Shown: one piece after another, positions 12,562 through 25,054 of the stretch
Layout of the letters: the number at the start of each line of letters is the position of its first letter
How positions within the stretch are numbered: position 1 is the first letter of the stretch
NCBI GenBank assembly: GCA_022376465.1
Contig: JACDTU010000021.1
Coordinates: 372,001-436,000 of the forward strand
Length of the DNA: 64,000 nt
Reading direction: 5' to 3'
Source: Cubamyces lactineus
Taxonomy: Eukaryota; Basidiomycota; Agaricomycetes; Polyporales; Polyporaceae
The notes under the pieces: generated by a model
What the model was told of the DNA's origin: nothing
Databases searched by the model: none
The model's input: only the letters and a program-made list of their open reading frames with translations
Made by a program: the position numbers and the translations under genes

Positions 12562-15451
12562 ATGAGCTCAAATCCTTCTCCTTCGACATCCTCACTACCT
12601 GCTACGTCGACATTCTCCTTCACTGCGCCGTTCCCGACATCACCATCGCTGGCGAAACAGCGCCGAGTCTCGCTCGCTCTCCCGTCTTCCCCGCGCATCT
12701 TCCCCGCATGGAGCTTCCGCGACGACACTGGCTTAGGCGTGCACTCTGCCGACACACCCGCTGATGCATCGACTGTCACGTCAGCACAAGAGAAGAGAGG
12801 CAAGATGCGCAAGATTGCGGCGGACGAGCCCTCGCGGACGGACGGGGAGCCCAGTACGAGTGGTCAGTCACCCCAACCACAGCCCCCGCCTCCCGAGAAG
12901 AAACCACGGAAGAAATGGACGATGGAGGAGACGCAGATGCTCGTTGCTGGGTGCAACAAGGTGCGTTCCATCGTGTGCATAGATGTTGTTGTATGCAGGG
13001 CCTCATCGTATGTTGGGCCACAGTGGGGAGTGGGCAACTGGAAATCCATTCTCAATGATCCCGAGTTCAAATTTGACGGTCGGTCACCTGTTGACCTCAA
13101 AGACCGGTGCGTAGCCACGCCATATGATCCTCATATCTGGCATACTCATACTGTAATCCAGCTTCCGCACCTACTATCCCGACGCATATAGGCAACACTA
13201 TCCTAATGCCAAGACACACCTCTCTTCCAAGGTGCGCTCTGCACTCCCGGACGGAACCTCTATCTTTGAGAAGACGCGGAGCAAGAAGCGGCGCCCCTTC
13301 ACTGAGGAAGAGGACCGCGCCCTGAAGGCGGGTTACGACAAGCACGGCACCGTGTGGGCGACGATCGTGAAGGACCCCATCTTCCAAGCGCAGAATCGGC
13401 GGTCGACTGATCTGCGCGACCGCTTTCGCAATGCTTTCCCGGACCTCTACCAGGCCGCGGGGTACAAACCGCGCAACACAACCAAGAAGAAGAAGGATCA
13501 GCCTTCGCAGCCCAGTCGCGCGGCCACCGATGACGCGCTTGCATCCGGCAGCGGTGCTGGCCCCGTACGACGCAAGCGCAGGCATACAGACCAAGGTATC
13601 TTCCGGGGAGGCACCAAGAGCGTGCCCGAGAGCGCCAATGTGTCCGAGGATGAGGACAGCTCTGAGGACGAGGATGGCCCGGCGTCGTTCCTCAAGGAGG
13701 CCATGACTTCTGCGCCACTGACGGAGGAGGTGCCCATGACACCTGACCTGTCGACTTCCAAGGAGATTGAGATGCAGACCCAAGACGCGCTGCCTGACGC
13801 GATGGCTATCCCTGACTTCAACCCTGGCTCCTCCCTATCCGAGTTGACGGACTCGTCGCAGTCGCAGACATGGTCCTCTGGCATCGACACCCCTGTCCAC
13901 TCCAGTGCGTGGTCGACGGCCACCAACGCTGCTTCACCCACGTCTTCCCATCTCTCCATGTCCGAGTACTTCAACACCTCCCCCTTCCCTGGCCGAAGCG
14001 ATGGCTCCCACCAGATGATCGGCAAGTCCGCATGGGGTCCCCAAGACTGGCTCTCTGCAAACCCGCGGCTCGAGCCTTCGTCGAGCAGCTCCTCCTCGTA
14101 TGTGGGAGGATTCTCGCCGGTCCCTTCATCGCCGTTCTCGTTTGCACAAATGAACCATGGCGTGCTGGATCGCTATGACCTCTTCCCCACATCCTTCGCC
14201 CACGACTTCGCCTCTGAAATCGGCATTGGCGACACCCACTCTACCTTCTCCGACCCGGAGATGTTTGCGCCGAGCAGCTTCAGAGGCTTCACTCACCACT
14301 CGAACTATGCCGGTGACCTCATCTTCGGCGCGCGCACACACCAGCCACAACACCCGGCAGACTATGGACCTGGCTTTGGGTTTGGTGACGCAGGGCTCGG
14401 CTTGTCCGGCATACAACCATCAAGCAACGGGACCATGCATTCTGCCCTGCGTACGCCCGGGTTGCCCGGTATCGACGAGATCGAGCTCACTTCCATCACG
14501 CTGGATGACCCTGATGTCGCTGTGCCCATGGAAGATACCGTCGACACATCCATCCCGAAGGACAACACCGATCCAGAGACGGCCACGCTCAATCTCTCCG
14601 ACATCAGCACATACTCTCTCCCTCCACAGACGCTTGAGGAAATCATCGGCCTCACGCAGGGGATCCACGTTACACCGCCGGGCACTCCCCAGTCGCACGA
14701 CCGGATGCACCGGATGCAACAAGCGGGTGTGCACATATCCTCCTCGCACAACCGCTCCATCTCCGTACCGCCGTCGGAACACCGCGCATACGACACTCGC
14801 GTGCCGCAGACACAGCACATTCGCCCCAAGCCGCTCGTCACCCCGACGCGCTCGATATCCCTCATGGACTATCTGCCGATGCACACGGACCAGCAGCATC
14901 AGCAACCGCAACCACCGAGCACCGCACAGCCCGCGGCGATGTTCTCGTCGCTCGCGCAATCCGCGAGCGAGTTGTGGAAGCTCCCCGGTGGTACAACCCC
15001 GACGGCGGTGCCGAGCGCAAGCGCCACTGCCGGAACGAGCAACAGCGCTAACCAGAGCCTGTCGTTCCTTGACCTGCACTCCTACACGTCGTTCGGCGCG
15101 GCGCATCCCTCGGCAGGAACGCTGGATGCGGAGAGTATGGACACGTCTACGACGGACCAGCTGCGCCAAGGCCAGGCACTCGACCTCGCACAGTCATTCG
15201 CGATGCAGTCCAAGGCGCTCTCCGAGCTGCCGCCGTCGCTCGCACAGCATATACCCATGCTGCAAGCATGGCAGAGTGTGCTGAATGGCTCGGCGTCCAC
15301 GTCTTCCGCGGCTGCGGCCGCCCATGGGATGTCGCGCATGCCGACCTCACACCATCGCGGTCAGAGCGTCGTCTCTCCGCAGGACCTGCTGTTGACGAAG
15401 GGGAACGACAACAAGCGGAAGCGGTCGAGCTGGGATGGCGGTCCGCGGTAG
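12562..15451 (+). CDS. Double-telobox Myb protein, Tay1/Teb1(Mug152)-like
   Basis: Predicted 923-residue DNA-binding protein in three exons (12562-12960, 13024-13106, 13162-15451; phases agree). Two tandem Myb/SANT repeats lie at about residues 115-165 (WTMEETQMLVAGC ... VDLKDRFR) and 205-260 (PFTEEEDRALKAGY ... TDLRDRFRN). The VDLKD-type third helix is the telobox signature of TTAGGG-binding proteins such as TRF1/2. Two teloboxes in one polypeptide are the layout of Yarrowia and Ustilago Tay1 and fission-yeast Teb1/Mug152. A long Ser/Pro-rich acidic low-complexity tail follows, suggesting a transcription-factor role as for Teb1. A poly-Lys patch (TKKKKD) just after the second repeat is a likely nuclear signal. 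Telomere binding is inference; a promoter-binding role at telomere-like motifs is equally possible. Confidence 0.75.
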
Positions 15452-16085
15452 GGCCGGAGAGGCGCCCTATCCGCTGCAATGTGTGCATCTGGTCTCCCGT
15501 GGGTTGGTTGCTTGTCCGCAGTTGTTTGGTTTCTCCCACTCCTGGCCGCATCCTATCAGGAATCGTTACTTCAGTTATTCCCCATTCATATTTCCCTTTT
15601 CGTTCGGCTCGGTTCGCTCACAATTAGTTCATATCTCTTTCGTCGTCCCCATATCTCCCTGGAATCCTCTCTGCTCATTTGCTGCTCATCGTCCTCTGCA
15701 TCCATGCATCATGTGTCTACCATGCCTCATCTCAATTGCATATCCCCATGCCCCCAGCACAATGCAATGATCCCAATGCCTTTAGGGGAACCCGCGACTC
15801 ATGAACTGCCAACCGTCCCTGCAACGGGGCCTCCGAAGGACTTCTAGCGGGAGGCGTGGAAAACACGGATGCATTACAGCGCGCTGATACAAGAAAGCAC
15901 AAGCTACAAGATTCTAGCACTACGTCCACGGGTCCCCGCATGTCTGTCTGCAACACGCGATCCGAGAAAAGCTTACCTGTCTATTAACCACATTCACCTG
16001 CGAGTCGGCCCCCGCCTGCGCAGCTGCGGGCACGGGCGCCACGGAGTCGCTCAGGGTGCACGGTCGTGCACGTTCAGCGGTCTTA
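15452..16085. other. Convergent 3' intergenic
   Basis: Region between the tail-to-tail Myb and MFS genes. It has T-rich tracts at 15580-15720 compatible with 3' UTR. No gene seen. Confidence 0.5.
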
Positions 16086-18281
16086 TCAGATCGACGCCTT
16101 GCCCCGCGGCTCGTAGGGCAGAAGCAGTGCAACCAGCCCTGCACCGATGATGAGCCCGCCGGAGACGTAGACAGGGACGGCGGTCTGAAGGTTCGCGTAC
16201 AGCGCGATCACTGGTGCCTAGAGCAGTCGCGGCCGGTCAGTTCACAGCGGGAGAGGAGAGAGAAGGCAGAGAAGGGACGGAAAGAGGGGCAGACGTACGA
16301 TGGTGCCGAATACGCGCGACGCAGTCGCGGTGAGGCCGTTACCTGTGCCGCGGTCTTTCGCAGGAAAGACTTCCGGGGAGATGGCGTACAACACACCGTA
16401 CATGATCTGTCGTGTCAAACGTTTCGTAGGCGTTCCTAAGTCCCTGTGTAGTTGGGCGTAGACGGGCGATTTCGGAGACTCACGTTGCTATGGAATGTGT
16501 ACCCGCAGTTCCACCCGAGGAGCGCGTTTGAGCTCCGCGCGGTGGTCGACGCGAAGAGAAAGACACCGGTGAGCCCTATCTTACGCGTGGGGTCGTTGAA
16601 TAATGTCAACGCGTGCAGAGGAATCAGGTGTACTCGCCCGCGGAAAGTGCCAACGTGCCCCTGCGCCCAACGTAAGGCTGTTCTACGGCCCACCCAGCGA
16701 GGAAGGCGCCTGGAACGCCAACCACGCCGAGTATTACTTGCTGTAAGTCACACGAGTGAGCTTCGGTCGAGCAAGCGGGGTGGTAGTCAACAGATGAGAA
16801 CTGACATTACGGTAGGTCGTGTAGTAGGAACTATCGCCGAACTGCGCACCACGACTTGCTAGTCTGGAAGTCGTCTTCAGTGATGAAGCTTAAGGAGTTC
16901 ATCTGGTGGTGACTCACAAGTAGGGTAGGAAGCTGTTATAGAGCGTAGATGCAAGACCGATGATACCTGCATAACTGTGAGCATCCAAAACAACCGAGAA
17001 GGGTAAATGGTGTACCCCAGAGGAATATAAGTAAGCTTGTCGACCACGCTAGCTTCGGTGTCTCGAATAGGCCCTTGAGGTGATCCACTGTGAAGACCGA
17101 GCTACGGCTCAGGACCTGCCTCTCGCGCCGCTCCCTCTCAGCGGCGCTCTCGCCCCCGCTTGCAGCCATCCCAGCGGCCGTTAGATGGTCGACGTGCAGA
17201 TCACACTCGCGCCCATTGAATTGCGCTATGCGCCGAATAACTTCGACTGCCTCTGCATCGCGGCCACGACCGATAAGGTAACGAGGGCTCTCGTATAGTG
17301 GGAAGACGAAGAAACGGACGGCCCATAGGATGAGCGTCATGCCGCCGAGAGTGAAAAGGAGGTAACGCCAACCCATATTCTCGGAGCGCGTGCACGTCTC
17401 TGCGTCCTGTGGGCAAGAGAAGTTTGCGATTAGAGGCCAAGCGATCTACTGGAACCGTTAGAGATGTACGAAACATGAGTAGATGTTTCCTCACAAAATC
17501 AGCCACAAGCTGGCCAATGGACCACCAGATCGACAAGATTGTGAGTAGGAATTGGTGACTTCCAGGTACGAAGTCGAGGAAGACGGCTGAGTCAACGGGT
17601 AGGTTCCCGCCAACACCCACACCAAGGACAGCCAGGAGGGAGGCAAGAGTTAGGAAGTCCGGAGAACCGCCGGCAGCAAGCCCAAAGACCCCAGCGAGGA
17701 ATAAGGTGAGATTGAACGACCATCTGCGACCCCATATGTCGCAGCCGAAGCCCCAGAAGACTGCGCCGACAAACAGACCTATATTCATCGCCAGGGAGAG
17801 GAAGGGGCCATTGAAGTGAAATTCATTCACTACAGGGCTCAGTATGAGTCCACCAAGAAGCTATACATCCGTCCCTGCGCGTCAGTATCTGGGCAGTTAC
17901 GGCCGCCGGGCGCACTCACAGGCCAAACGCTATCACTGATATTGCACCAGATGAGAACTGTGGAGGCACATATAAGCGCGAAAAACACGTACGCAAACCA
18001 CCCAAAACCTGCTACCGCGAACAACCACCACTATATGCGAGTTCACACCGTCAACCACACACACTGATTGGTATCTATCAAGATCCACACACCTGGTACT
18101 TGCCCATACCTACGTCCTGTAGCGCGGCATTAAGAATGCGAGCTTTGGCTTGATAAACGGGATCGACGGTTCTGTCCTCAAAGAGATCCACGGAGGTGAG
18201 CGGTGTGACTTTTGAGGTCGTTGCGGCATCCTTCTGAGACTCCCGTTTGGTCTCTAGATCGTCGTAGGCTTTCTCAGACAT
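16086..18281 (-). CDS. MFS transporter (SV2/phosphate-sugar carrier-like)
   Basis: Multi-exon major facilitator. Start ATG at 18279-18281 (the GTG just upstream is not needed); stop TGA at 16086-16088. The N-terminus is a hydrophilic segment (about 60 residues) ending in GMGKYQ, which in this family immediately precedes helix 1 (WLFAVAGFGWFAYVFFA). Between helices 2 and 3 is the MFS signature GCDIWGRRWSFNLTL. Helix 4-5 has GVGVGGNLPVDSAVFLDFVPG, very typical of fungal SV2-like/YLL-type carriers. Helix 6 has ESPRYLIGRGRDAEAVEVI. The central loop is Arg/Glu-rich. The last helix (YVSGGLIIGAGLVALLLPYE, 20 residues) runs into EPRGKASI and the stop. I infer plasma-membrane uptake or efflux of a small solute; substrate unknown. 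Confidence 0.82.
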
Positions 18282-19216
18282 CACGAGAGTCTAGTGAGGG
18301 GGATCTTCTGAGCTTGTGAATGAAACAAGACTGGCCGACAGCCTGAGATTTATGAGGGCGTCGAGCGGCGATGGTGGGCGTTTGGGTCAAGCCTCAGAGC
18401 CTTCTGGAGACGGTCGAGCTCGCGGGGGCACTGTTGAGCACGTCAACGGACACACTCCCCCTCCCTCCACGTCTGAACCGGTCTATATATGCATTCAGAC
18501 CACGCCATCGCGATAAGTAGCATGGGATACTTTCGCACAGAACGGGAGATGATGACCACGGGTCAATCAAGCAGCCGAATAAATCTGACAAATCACAGTC
18601 ATATCCCCAACAGTACCCGTGCGTATCAGTCATTCTGCCGTTCACAACGCTATGAGACGCTGGCTCGCTCGTTAAGCTTGCTGGGAAGGCATAGACCAAG
18701 CATAGACGGCGTCGGAGCTCGCGGTGCTCAGCGCTCGTCGTCGGTGTCGATGCCGGTCTATCGCCCTCTCGGGACGCCGTCGCGTGAACGGTCTTAGGCC
18801 CGATGCCCACTTCCAGTTCCGCCGTGGCGTATATGCGCGGCTGCTGAAATCAAATAGCGATTGAAAGGAGGGCACACGGATTCACTCGAATCCGTATGAA
18901 CATCTCGTGGTACGTAGTCACCGTATTGTAGCTCTCAGCATGAAGAGTGGGGATGGCAAGACAGTGGCAAGATCCTACCTCCCTTCGAGTTCCCGCCGAC
19001 GGCGACCTGCTCGAACTTGGACAACGTGAAGTCTGGGAATCTAACAGCGGTGCAGCATAAGAGTGAGTGCAATCGGATGGAAGGATATGAAGACTGGAAG
19101 ATCCGTCTAGTGTGGTGTACAATAGGTCAATATACTCGTATGCTATAGGAGGAACGCATGGCTTAGCGCGTCGGACGTTCAGAGGCTCTGTCATGCCATC
19201 AGCCAGTCGTGGTGTG
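18282..19216. other. Intergenic between MFS gene and DUF6533 gene
   Basis: Shared upstream (MFS) and downstream (DUF6533) region. Frames on the minus strand are Arg/Ser-rich without motifs. No gene called. Confidence 0.45.
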
Positions 19217-20996
19217 TCAGTACTCCACTGGCGGCCACTTACATGAGATGTCTGGGCACGTCTCCCCCGAGACCTGCGGAAGCTCGTTGTGAGTGCTGCC
19301 AGTAGCAAGCCTTTTCTCGTTCGCCTTCAAATTCAGTGATCCCAATTCGACGTCGTCGCCTTCGAGGGTGACATCCTCGGACGGTATGAGAGAAGCACCG
19401 ATAGAGCCCATCACCCTGAACTCCATCGTGCCCATGGACGAAAGCGACTCTTGGTGGGCATTAAAATCTGCCGCCTTTCGTAAGTCGTTCAGGAAGGATG
19501 ATACGAGGATGGCGGTAACCCTGCATGATACTGCATGTGAGCAAGTGGGGATGTACGGTTTATGTGAGAGAACATACGGCTCAGTGAGGATGGACAGATT
19601 ACTGATGGCCTCCCCGGGAATCCTGCTGAATATCTGGTGCATATACTCCGGTCAGCACGCATGTCGACAAAGGCTTTGATGCGATAGACGTACCCGGAGG
19701 ACCTCGAACATCATCTGCAGGATATTGAGTATGCTCATGACTCTGAAAGTCGGTCATATTAGCCACAAGGCATTGTTACTGAGCTCTCGGCCTCACAGGA
19801 AGTATAAGGTCCCTGTGCACCCAGTGAGCGACCTATGCCGCAAGTATAAAGCCATTTGCTCACCATTCTGTAGCATGACCGTCGCAAGGCCGCCTCCACC
19901 GAGAATGGAGAGGGCCATCTTGTGTTGTCGGTATTGTGTGACCCATGTCACCACGATCACGGTGAGATCGGCCAAAACGAGGGGGAGCCTAGCCATGATT
20001 GCGACTTCGGCAAAGTCAGTGCATTGCTTCGACAAGCAATTGGATGCCGGACATACAGCTAGGTGTAATTGAGTCAACTGCTTGTAATGAGGATACATGC
20101 GCGACGTACCATCGTTGCACACCTAGTGGGACAGGTTCTGACGGAACGCATCCAGCAGTAGGGTCGACAGAGAAGGACAACCAATGCGTTGCCGACTGGA
20201 CTCGAGAAAATGCACAATTGTCAGGCACAGTTGAATGGAGGGAGTTCCCAGCTCACCAAGGTCACGAAGACTGGGGATAACGAGAAAAGAAACACAGCTA
20301 TCGCAAGAACAACGTTCTTCTGCAGAGCACATGTTCGAAGCGCCGAGAACGCTGCAATATGGGAGGCCTTACTAAGAACACCACCGACCACATCACTCGC
20401 CTTACTCACCTGCCCAAGGAAAGTACTGAACGTTATCAAGAACTACGGCTGAGATCTGCTGCGCTATGCAACTGTGCGGTGATAAGTATAGCTATCCTAT
20501 TGCACCTATACTTGGGGAAAATACCGACTTTCTCTACGCCGAGCTGAGAGTCAGCGTGAGCACTCTAGGATGTCAAAAGGCTGGTACGTACTGGGGTGGC
20601 CGACAACGGCCATATTGGCGGACCGTACAATGCATACGTCAACGGCACGTATCGATTCACCATGTAGAGGAGCGTAGCGCAGGTGAGCTTCCGCTTATAC
20701 CAGTAGTCGAACTCTTCATGCAATGTTGTGACGTAGTAGTACGCTAGCATCGCTGCGGGACATATGTCATCAGCACTATGGGTCCAGCCATGGGTAGGTA
20801 GTCTCTTCAGACTACACACCCAAGTAGCAGATGAACGTCTTACTGACTTGTCGCGGCAACCTGGCAATAATCGCCCACTATGCTGTACAGCACCAGCTAC
20901 ATGTTAACGAAACCCACAGGATGCTATAAATCTGAGAAGGTGGGCTTACATGGACTGTACCTCTGCTATGAGGTCGCTATCGGCCAGGCTGGTCAT
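19217..20996 (-). CDS. DUF6533-type multi-pass membrane protein
   Basis: Agaricomycete-specific integral membrane family of unknown function, usually 300-400 residues. A 36-nt first exon (20996-20961, starting MTSLADSDL) must be spliced to the next one to recover the diagnostic opening GDYCQVAATTMLAYYY, followed by EEFDYWYKRKLTCATLLYMVNRY. Further TM segments are visible: KNVVLAIAVFLFSLSPVFVT and RLPLVLADLTVIVVTWVTQY. The end of the last membrane portion reads LTEP, then VTAILVSSFLNDLRKAA. An acidic cytosolic tail follows, with the stop at 19217. At least six short introns. Copies are often amplified in mushroom genomes. The tail after PDIS may be an unspliced read-through, so the exact C-terminus is uncertain. 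Confidence 0.75.
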
Positions 20997-21943
20997 CTTG
21001 AGTGTCCTAAAGGCCGAACCTTGCGCGTACGTGGGCGACACACCGCCACTCGCCGCGTCCCTATATATGATGGCGGTCAAAGAAGCGTGGTCAGGTAGCC
21101 ACCGTTCGCCGGTGGGCGCGACAACATATCGCGGAATGTTACACGCGTACGTTAGTTGCGAAGCGAGGTCAGCTTGTACCTAGCCTCAAGCGGGATTGAA
21201 GGCTTCGGGGTCCAAGATGCCCGCGCGTTCCCGGTAACTTCCGCATCCTCACGCATCACGAATCTGGTAGGAACATCAACATCTTGACGGTGGTCGATGC
21301 ATCGTGATCGTAGAGTTCTGCCTATTAGCTGGCGGTACGGACTCCGGAGTAGACATTTGCGATGGCACTGGGAAGCGGTCAACATGCGAAGTCTCGGTTT
21401 GTCTGTATGAAGCGCCGAAGAAGACTGACGCATCGAGGAGCAACTGCGGTGAGACGGGGCCTAGTAGACCTACGTACACAGACTCTACAGACCGCTTCGT
21501 GTTTCAAGTTGATAGTTCATCTGACTGTAATCTCTCGAAGATTTGAACCCCCTTGGGTCATCTGCACTGAGGTGTAAGTTCCGAAGTGCGCAGCACTGCG
21601 ACCGTCGTATCACAGGAAGATTGAGCGAAGATGCGGTGATTGAACAGGGCTCTATTTCTGAACATGCTACAACGTAAGATACACGATAAAGATACCATTA
21701 GCCGACCGAACGGCGTGAACGAGCGGGTGGTGTATGCAACGGTCTGAGAGGGGTATGGAGGAAGCTAGAAATACACGTGGTGGGGGTAACCCAAAATCCA
21801 GGCAGGCCAAATGAAGACGGGGGAGCGCAACGGGATGAGAGACACCAGATAGAACTGTTTTGGGAAGGGAGCGAAGAATGTTCGGATAGTTCGATGTAGA
21901 CGGTAGTGGGGATAACGGCGACACTGTAGGCTTCGGACATGCT
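20997..21943. other. Intergenic upstream of DUF6533 gene, downstream of R1
   Basis: No defended gene. Small frames around 21150-21550 have no motif and no compatible splice structure. Confidence 0.45.
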
Positions 21944-23565
21944 TCAGACCATGTCTATCGAATTTGGCCGGACAGATGCGGGTACGTCGGGGGCTTCTGA
22001 CCGTGTGGGCGACTCGGGGCGGTACGCGCGCTGAGGCGGAGGGGGGAAGCTGACGGGGGGAAGAGGCTCCTGTGGGGAGACGCCCTTCTCGGTGTCGACT
22101 GGGGACGCGATGTACGTGCTCGAGCCGCTGCTGCCCACGGGCGAATACGTCGCCTTCTCGTCGATGACGTCGCTGATGGAGATATTTGTCGACAGCCTGT
22201 CCGAGAAGCTGTCCATCGACCCACGGCGCGTCGTCCGCTGGACGAATGTCGGGATCGTGATGCGCCCGAAGCCGCTGGTGGTTGGCTTGAAGTTTGAGCT
22301 GGACAGAAGGTCAGGGCGCGATTCATAAAAAGGGATGAAGAGAACATACCCAGTAGAGGAGAAGCCGGTGCTCTTCTCGAAGGTGCTGATACCGACACGC
22401 TTCGCGACGGACGAGAGCGCGAGACGGTAGTGCTTGCGCGCCTCCTCAGCGAGGCCGAAGAACAGGAAGAAAAGCAGCGCGCAGCCGATGACCGTCCACC
22501 GCTTGAAGTCCATTCCAGCGACGAGGCCGGGATCTGCACGCCACGAGACCGCGCTCTTCTGGTCGACGCGGGAGAACCAGTAGTGGAGGTCGGCGTAGCC
22601 CTTGAACGGGTAGATCGGGATCGAGGTGAGGTTCTGGACGATGTTGTAGATCGCGAGCGGGATGGTGAACAAGACTTCGATCGCGGCAAGACCCATGAGA
22701 CGGAAGTAGCGGTTGAAGGTCAAGTTGGAGTTTGATGCGACCAGCGTGCTGAAGTCGCGACGGCGGCGGAAGAACGCGCGGAGGGTGAGGGCTACGGAGA
22801 GCGGTCAGTTTCAATGATCGCCGAGGCGTTAACACGGAACTCACTGCAGTAGGTAGCGGACACGAGTCCGATGGGAATGGGCCAGGCGATGTAAAGAAGG
22901 TAGGCAAGGAAGGAGTTCGGGTACTCTTCAACGCATCCGACACCCTCGAGGATATCGAAGCGGTGGCCCTGGTAAAACCAGTCTATGATGGCGAGACGAG
23001 TCGGTTAAATGGCCAATCTCCTACCGATGCGATGGCTAGAACACGTACAGAGAGCGATCGCCAAGATGGGAATGCCCATGCCAATAGCGAGGTCGGTGAT
23101 GATGTTGCGACGCTTGTCCGCCTTCGTGACGGACACCGCGGAGATGTTCGCGATGTGGTATAGGCGGCGGTTTATGACCAGTGACGCGCAGCAGACAGCG
23201 ATACTGGAGCCAATGTTGAAGCGCGTCGCTGCATTGCGGCTCCTGTCAGCGCCGCACGGCGAGGTAGATTCGCAAGGATGCTCACTTATGTCGCACCACA
23301 CTGGGGCCCAGTTAATGGCGTTATTGCGCCAAACGATTGTGTTGATGAACTGGAACAGGCACTGGGTGCCGATCCAGAAAATGTAGAGAATGCAGCCGAC
23401 GTTCCATGCTGCACGCGTGCGCGGTTAGCACCCGCAAACGCTCTTGAAGGCGACCGTTGGCAACGTACCTTCCAAGTGCCAGTAGAGCGGGATGCAGACG
23501 AGGATGAAGCCAAGCAGCGAGAACGCCGCGATGATGTCAACCTGAACCGGCCAAGGGACAGACAT
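21944..23565 (-). CDS. STE3-type pheromone receptor R1
   Basis: Seven-helix GPCR of the fungal a-factor receptor (STE3, class D) family. Start ATG 23563-23565 (MSVPWPVQVD), stop at 21944-21946; at least six exons, all joinable with GT-AG introns. Family landmarks in order: LVCIPLYWHLE and AWNVGCI at helix 1-2; PVWCDI at the end of helix 2; the KADKRRNIITDLAIG loop; YQGHRFDILEGVGC before helix 4; LTLRAFFRRR and NRYFRLMGLAAIEV; then GLAEEARKHYRLA after helix 7. The cytoplasmic tail is Ser/Pro/Thr-rich. It sits more than 15 kb from the nearest pheromone gene I can find. Its motifs (LTLRAF, RYFRL, EEARKHY) match R5 rather than R3/R4. It appears intact. Confidence 0.93.
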
Positions 23566-25054
23566 CTCGATCGAGGAAGACAGACGGTGGTAATATTCCA
23601 AGCGCTACGGAAGAGGGTAGTACACAGAGCAGAGCCGGTACAGACGGAGAGCGCAGATGCCGAGCGTGCGGAGGAGAGGAAGGCTCAGCGAAGGCTGGAA
23701 GCGGAAGAGAGGGGGCTCGCGATGGGCAGCGGAGGAGCGACTGCTGGGCGCAAATCCTCCCGCAGACCCGCCTACTTTAAGATGTCCCCCGTCGCGTCTC
23801 TCGCGCATCTTCCTCGCGCACGAATTCGGACCCTACCTTGTCCTCGGCTACGCTCGCGCTCCTTCGCGGCCCTCGCACGCGCAGAGGCTCTCGCAGAATC
23901 GGGCAGTCGCCTTGACCTGCCTTATCCGGATGCTACCTTGTACCGCGTCCCAATATGGCAGCGGAAAGTGATCCCAGCATATGGACGCCCGTGCGGTGGG
24001 AAGAAAACTGTATTCTGACCAGAAATCGTCGCGGCCGGGAGGGTGTGGCTAGCCTATAATCAGAGTCAAAGGGGCCGCCGCAGATGGAAGGTCTGGTCGA
24101 CCGAATGGGGCCGCCCTTTGATACTGCCATAGGCGAGCGTTGGCAAAATCTCCCGAGGTCATGACGGGCCGGATATTATCGAGTCATATGTCAGGGCAAG
24201 GTCAGAAGCACAAGCGATAGCCCAGAGTCAGTATGGCGGCATCTAGACAAGGTCGCCAGGCCGAGGATGACCATGGATGTGCTTGTTCGCTGTCGTTGTA
24301 TCCGACGAGGCGCTTGTTTATGCAATGCATGGGTTGGATGTTTCGGGGAACCGCCTTGGGCTGCAGAGTACAAGGGTAGCATTCAACCAGAGGGGATCCC
24401 AAGATTCCGAGAGCATGCAGAGGGAGAGTCGCCGAGATGCTTGTCGAGATGGTCGCCGAGACACAACGGCTTCCAAGCGCCAAGTCGTGGAACATCACAG
24501 CGCTCGCGCAACGTCCAGTTTTGTGGCAAGCAAAGCGAGAGGAGTAGCATTGGCAGAGCAGAGGGTGCCCAGGAGATGGTGGGGGTTCAAAAAGATGTCG
24601 ACGTCGATCCTGCTGAGAGATATATGGACTCAGTCAGGGCTCGACTCATGTCTTATTGTCTTGCACGCGAGTGGCACGGGCGCTTACATTCTATTGTCTC
24701 GCCATCGGGCATCAGGATCTCGGTGGCAGACTCCACACGCAGAGTCCTACGGTTGGGTTAGGGTCTTTTGTATGAAAGGGATTAGGAGCTCCCTAATCGT
24801 CAGAGTTCGATATAAAGACTTACTGAAGCCCAGGTGCGCTGACAGTGATTGGTCAGAGTGGCCTCGAACTCGAATGTGCAGGGACAGTAATGCTAAAGGT
24901 CAACTATATTCAAGTTGTTACATGAACGCATCTCATGGTATCCTGAGTGGATCAGCCGACTGGTATAACCTCAAAATAAGAATCACCCTGCACTATATCG
25001 ATGAGCAAGCCCACCACCATCGCCAGAACCGCCTGAACATACCAGCAAAGCCTC
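23566..25054. other. R1 promoter and gene-poor interval
   Basis: Contains the upstream region of R1 and the 3' flank of the Gly/Pro-rich gene. The 279-codon plus-strand frame at 24277-25116 has no domain and is probably chance. No pheromone-like CAAX frame was found on either strand. Confidence 0.45.

Noticed and set aside
13870..15284. Large alternative frames inside the Myb gene on both strands
   Set aside because: Shadows of the long GC-rich third exon; the Myb frame has domains and splice consistency.
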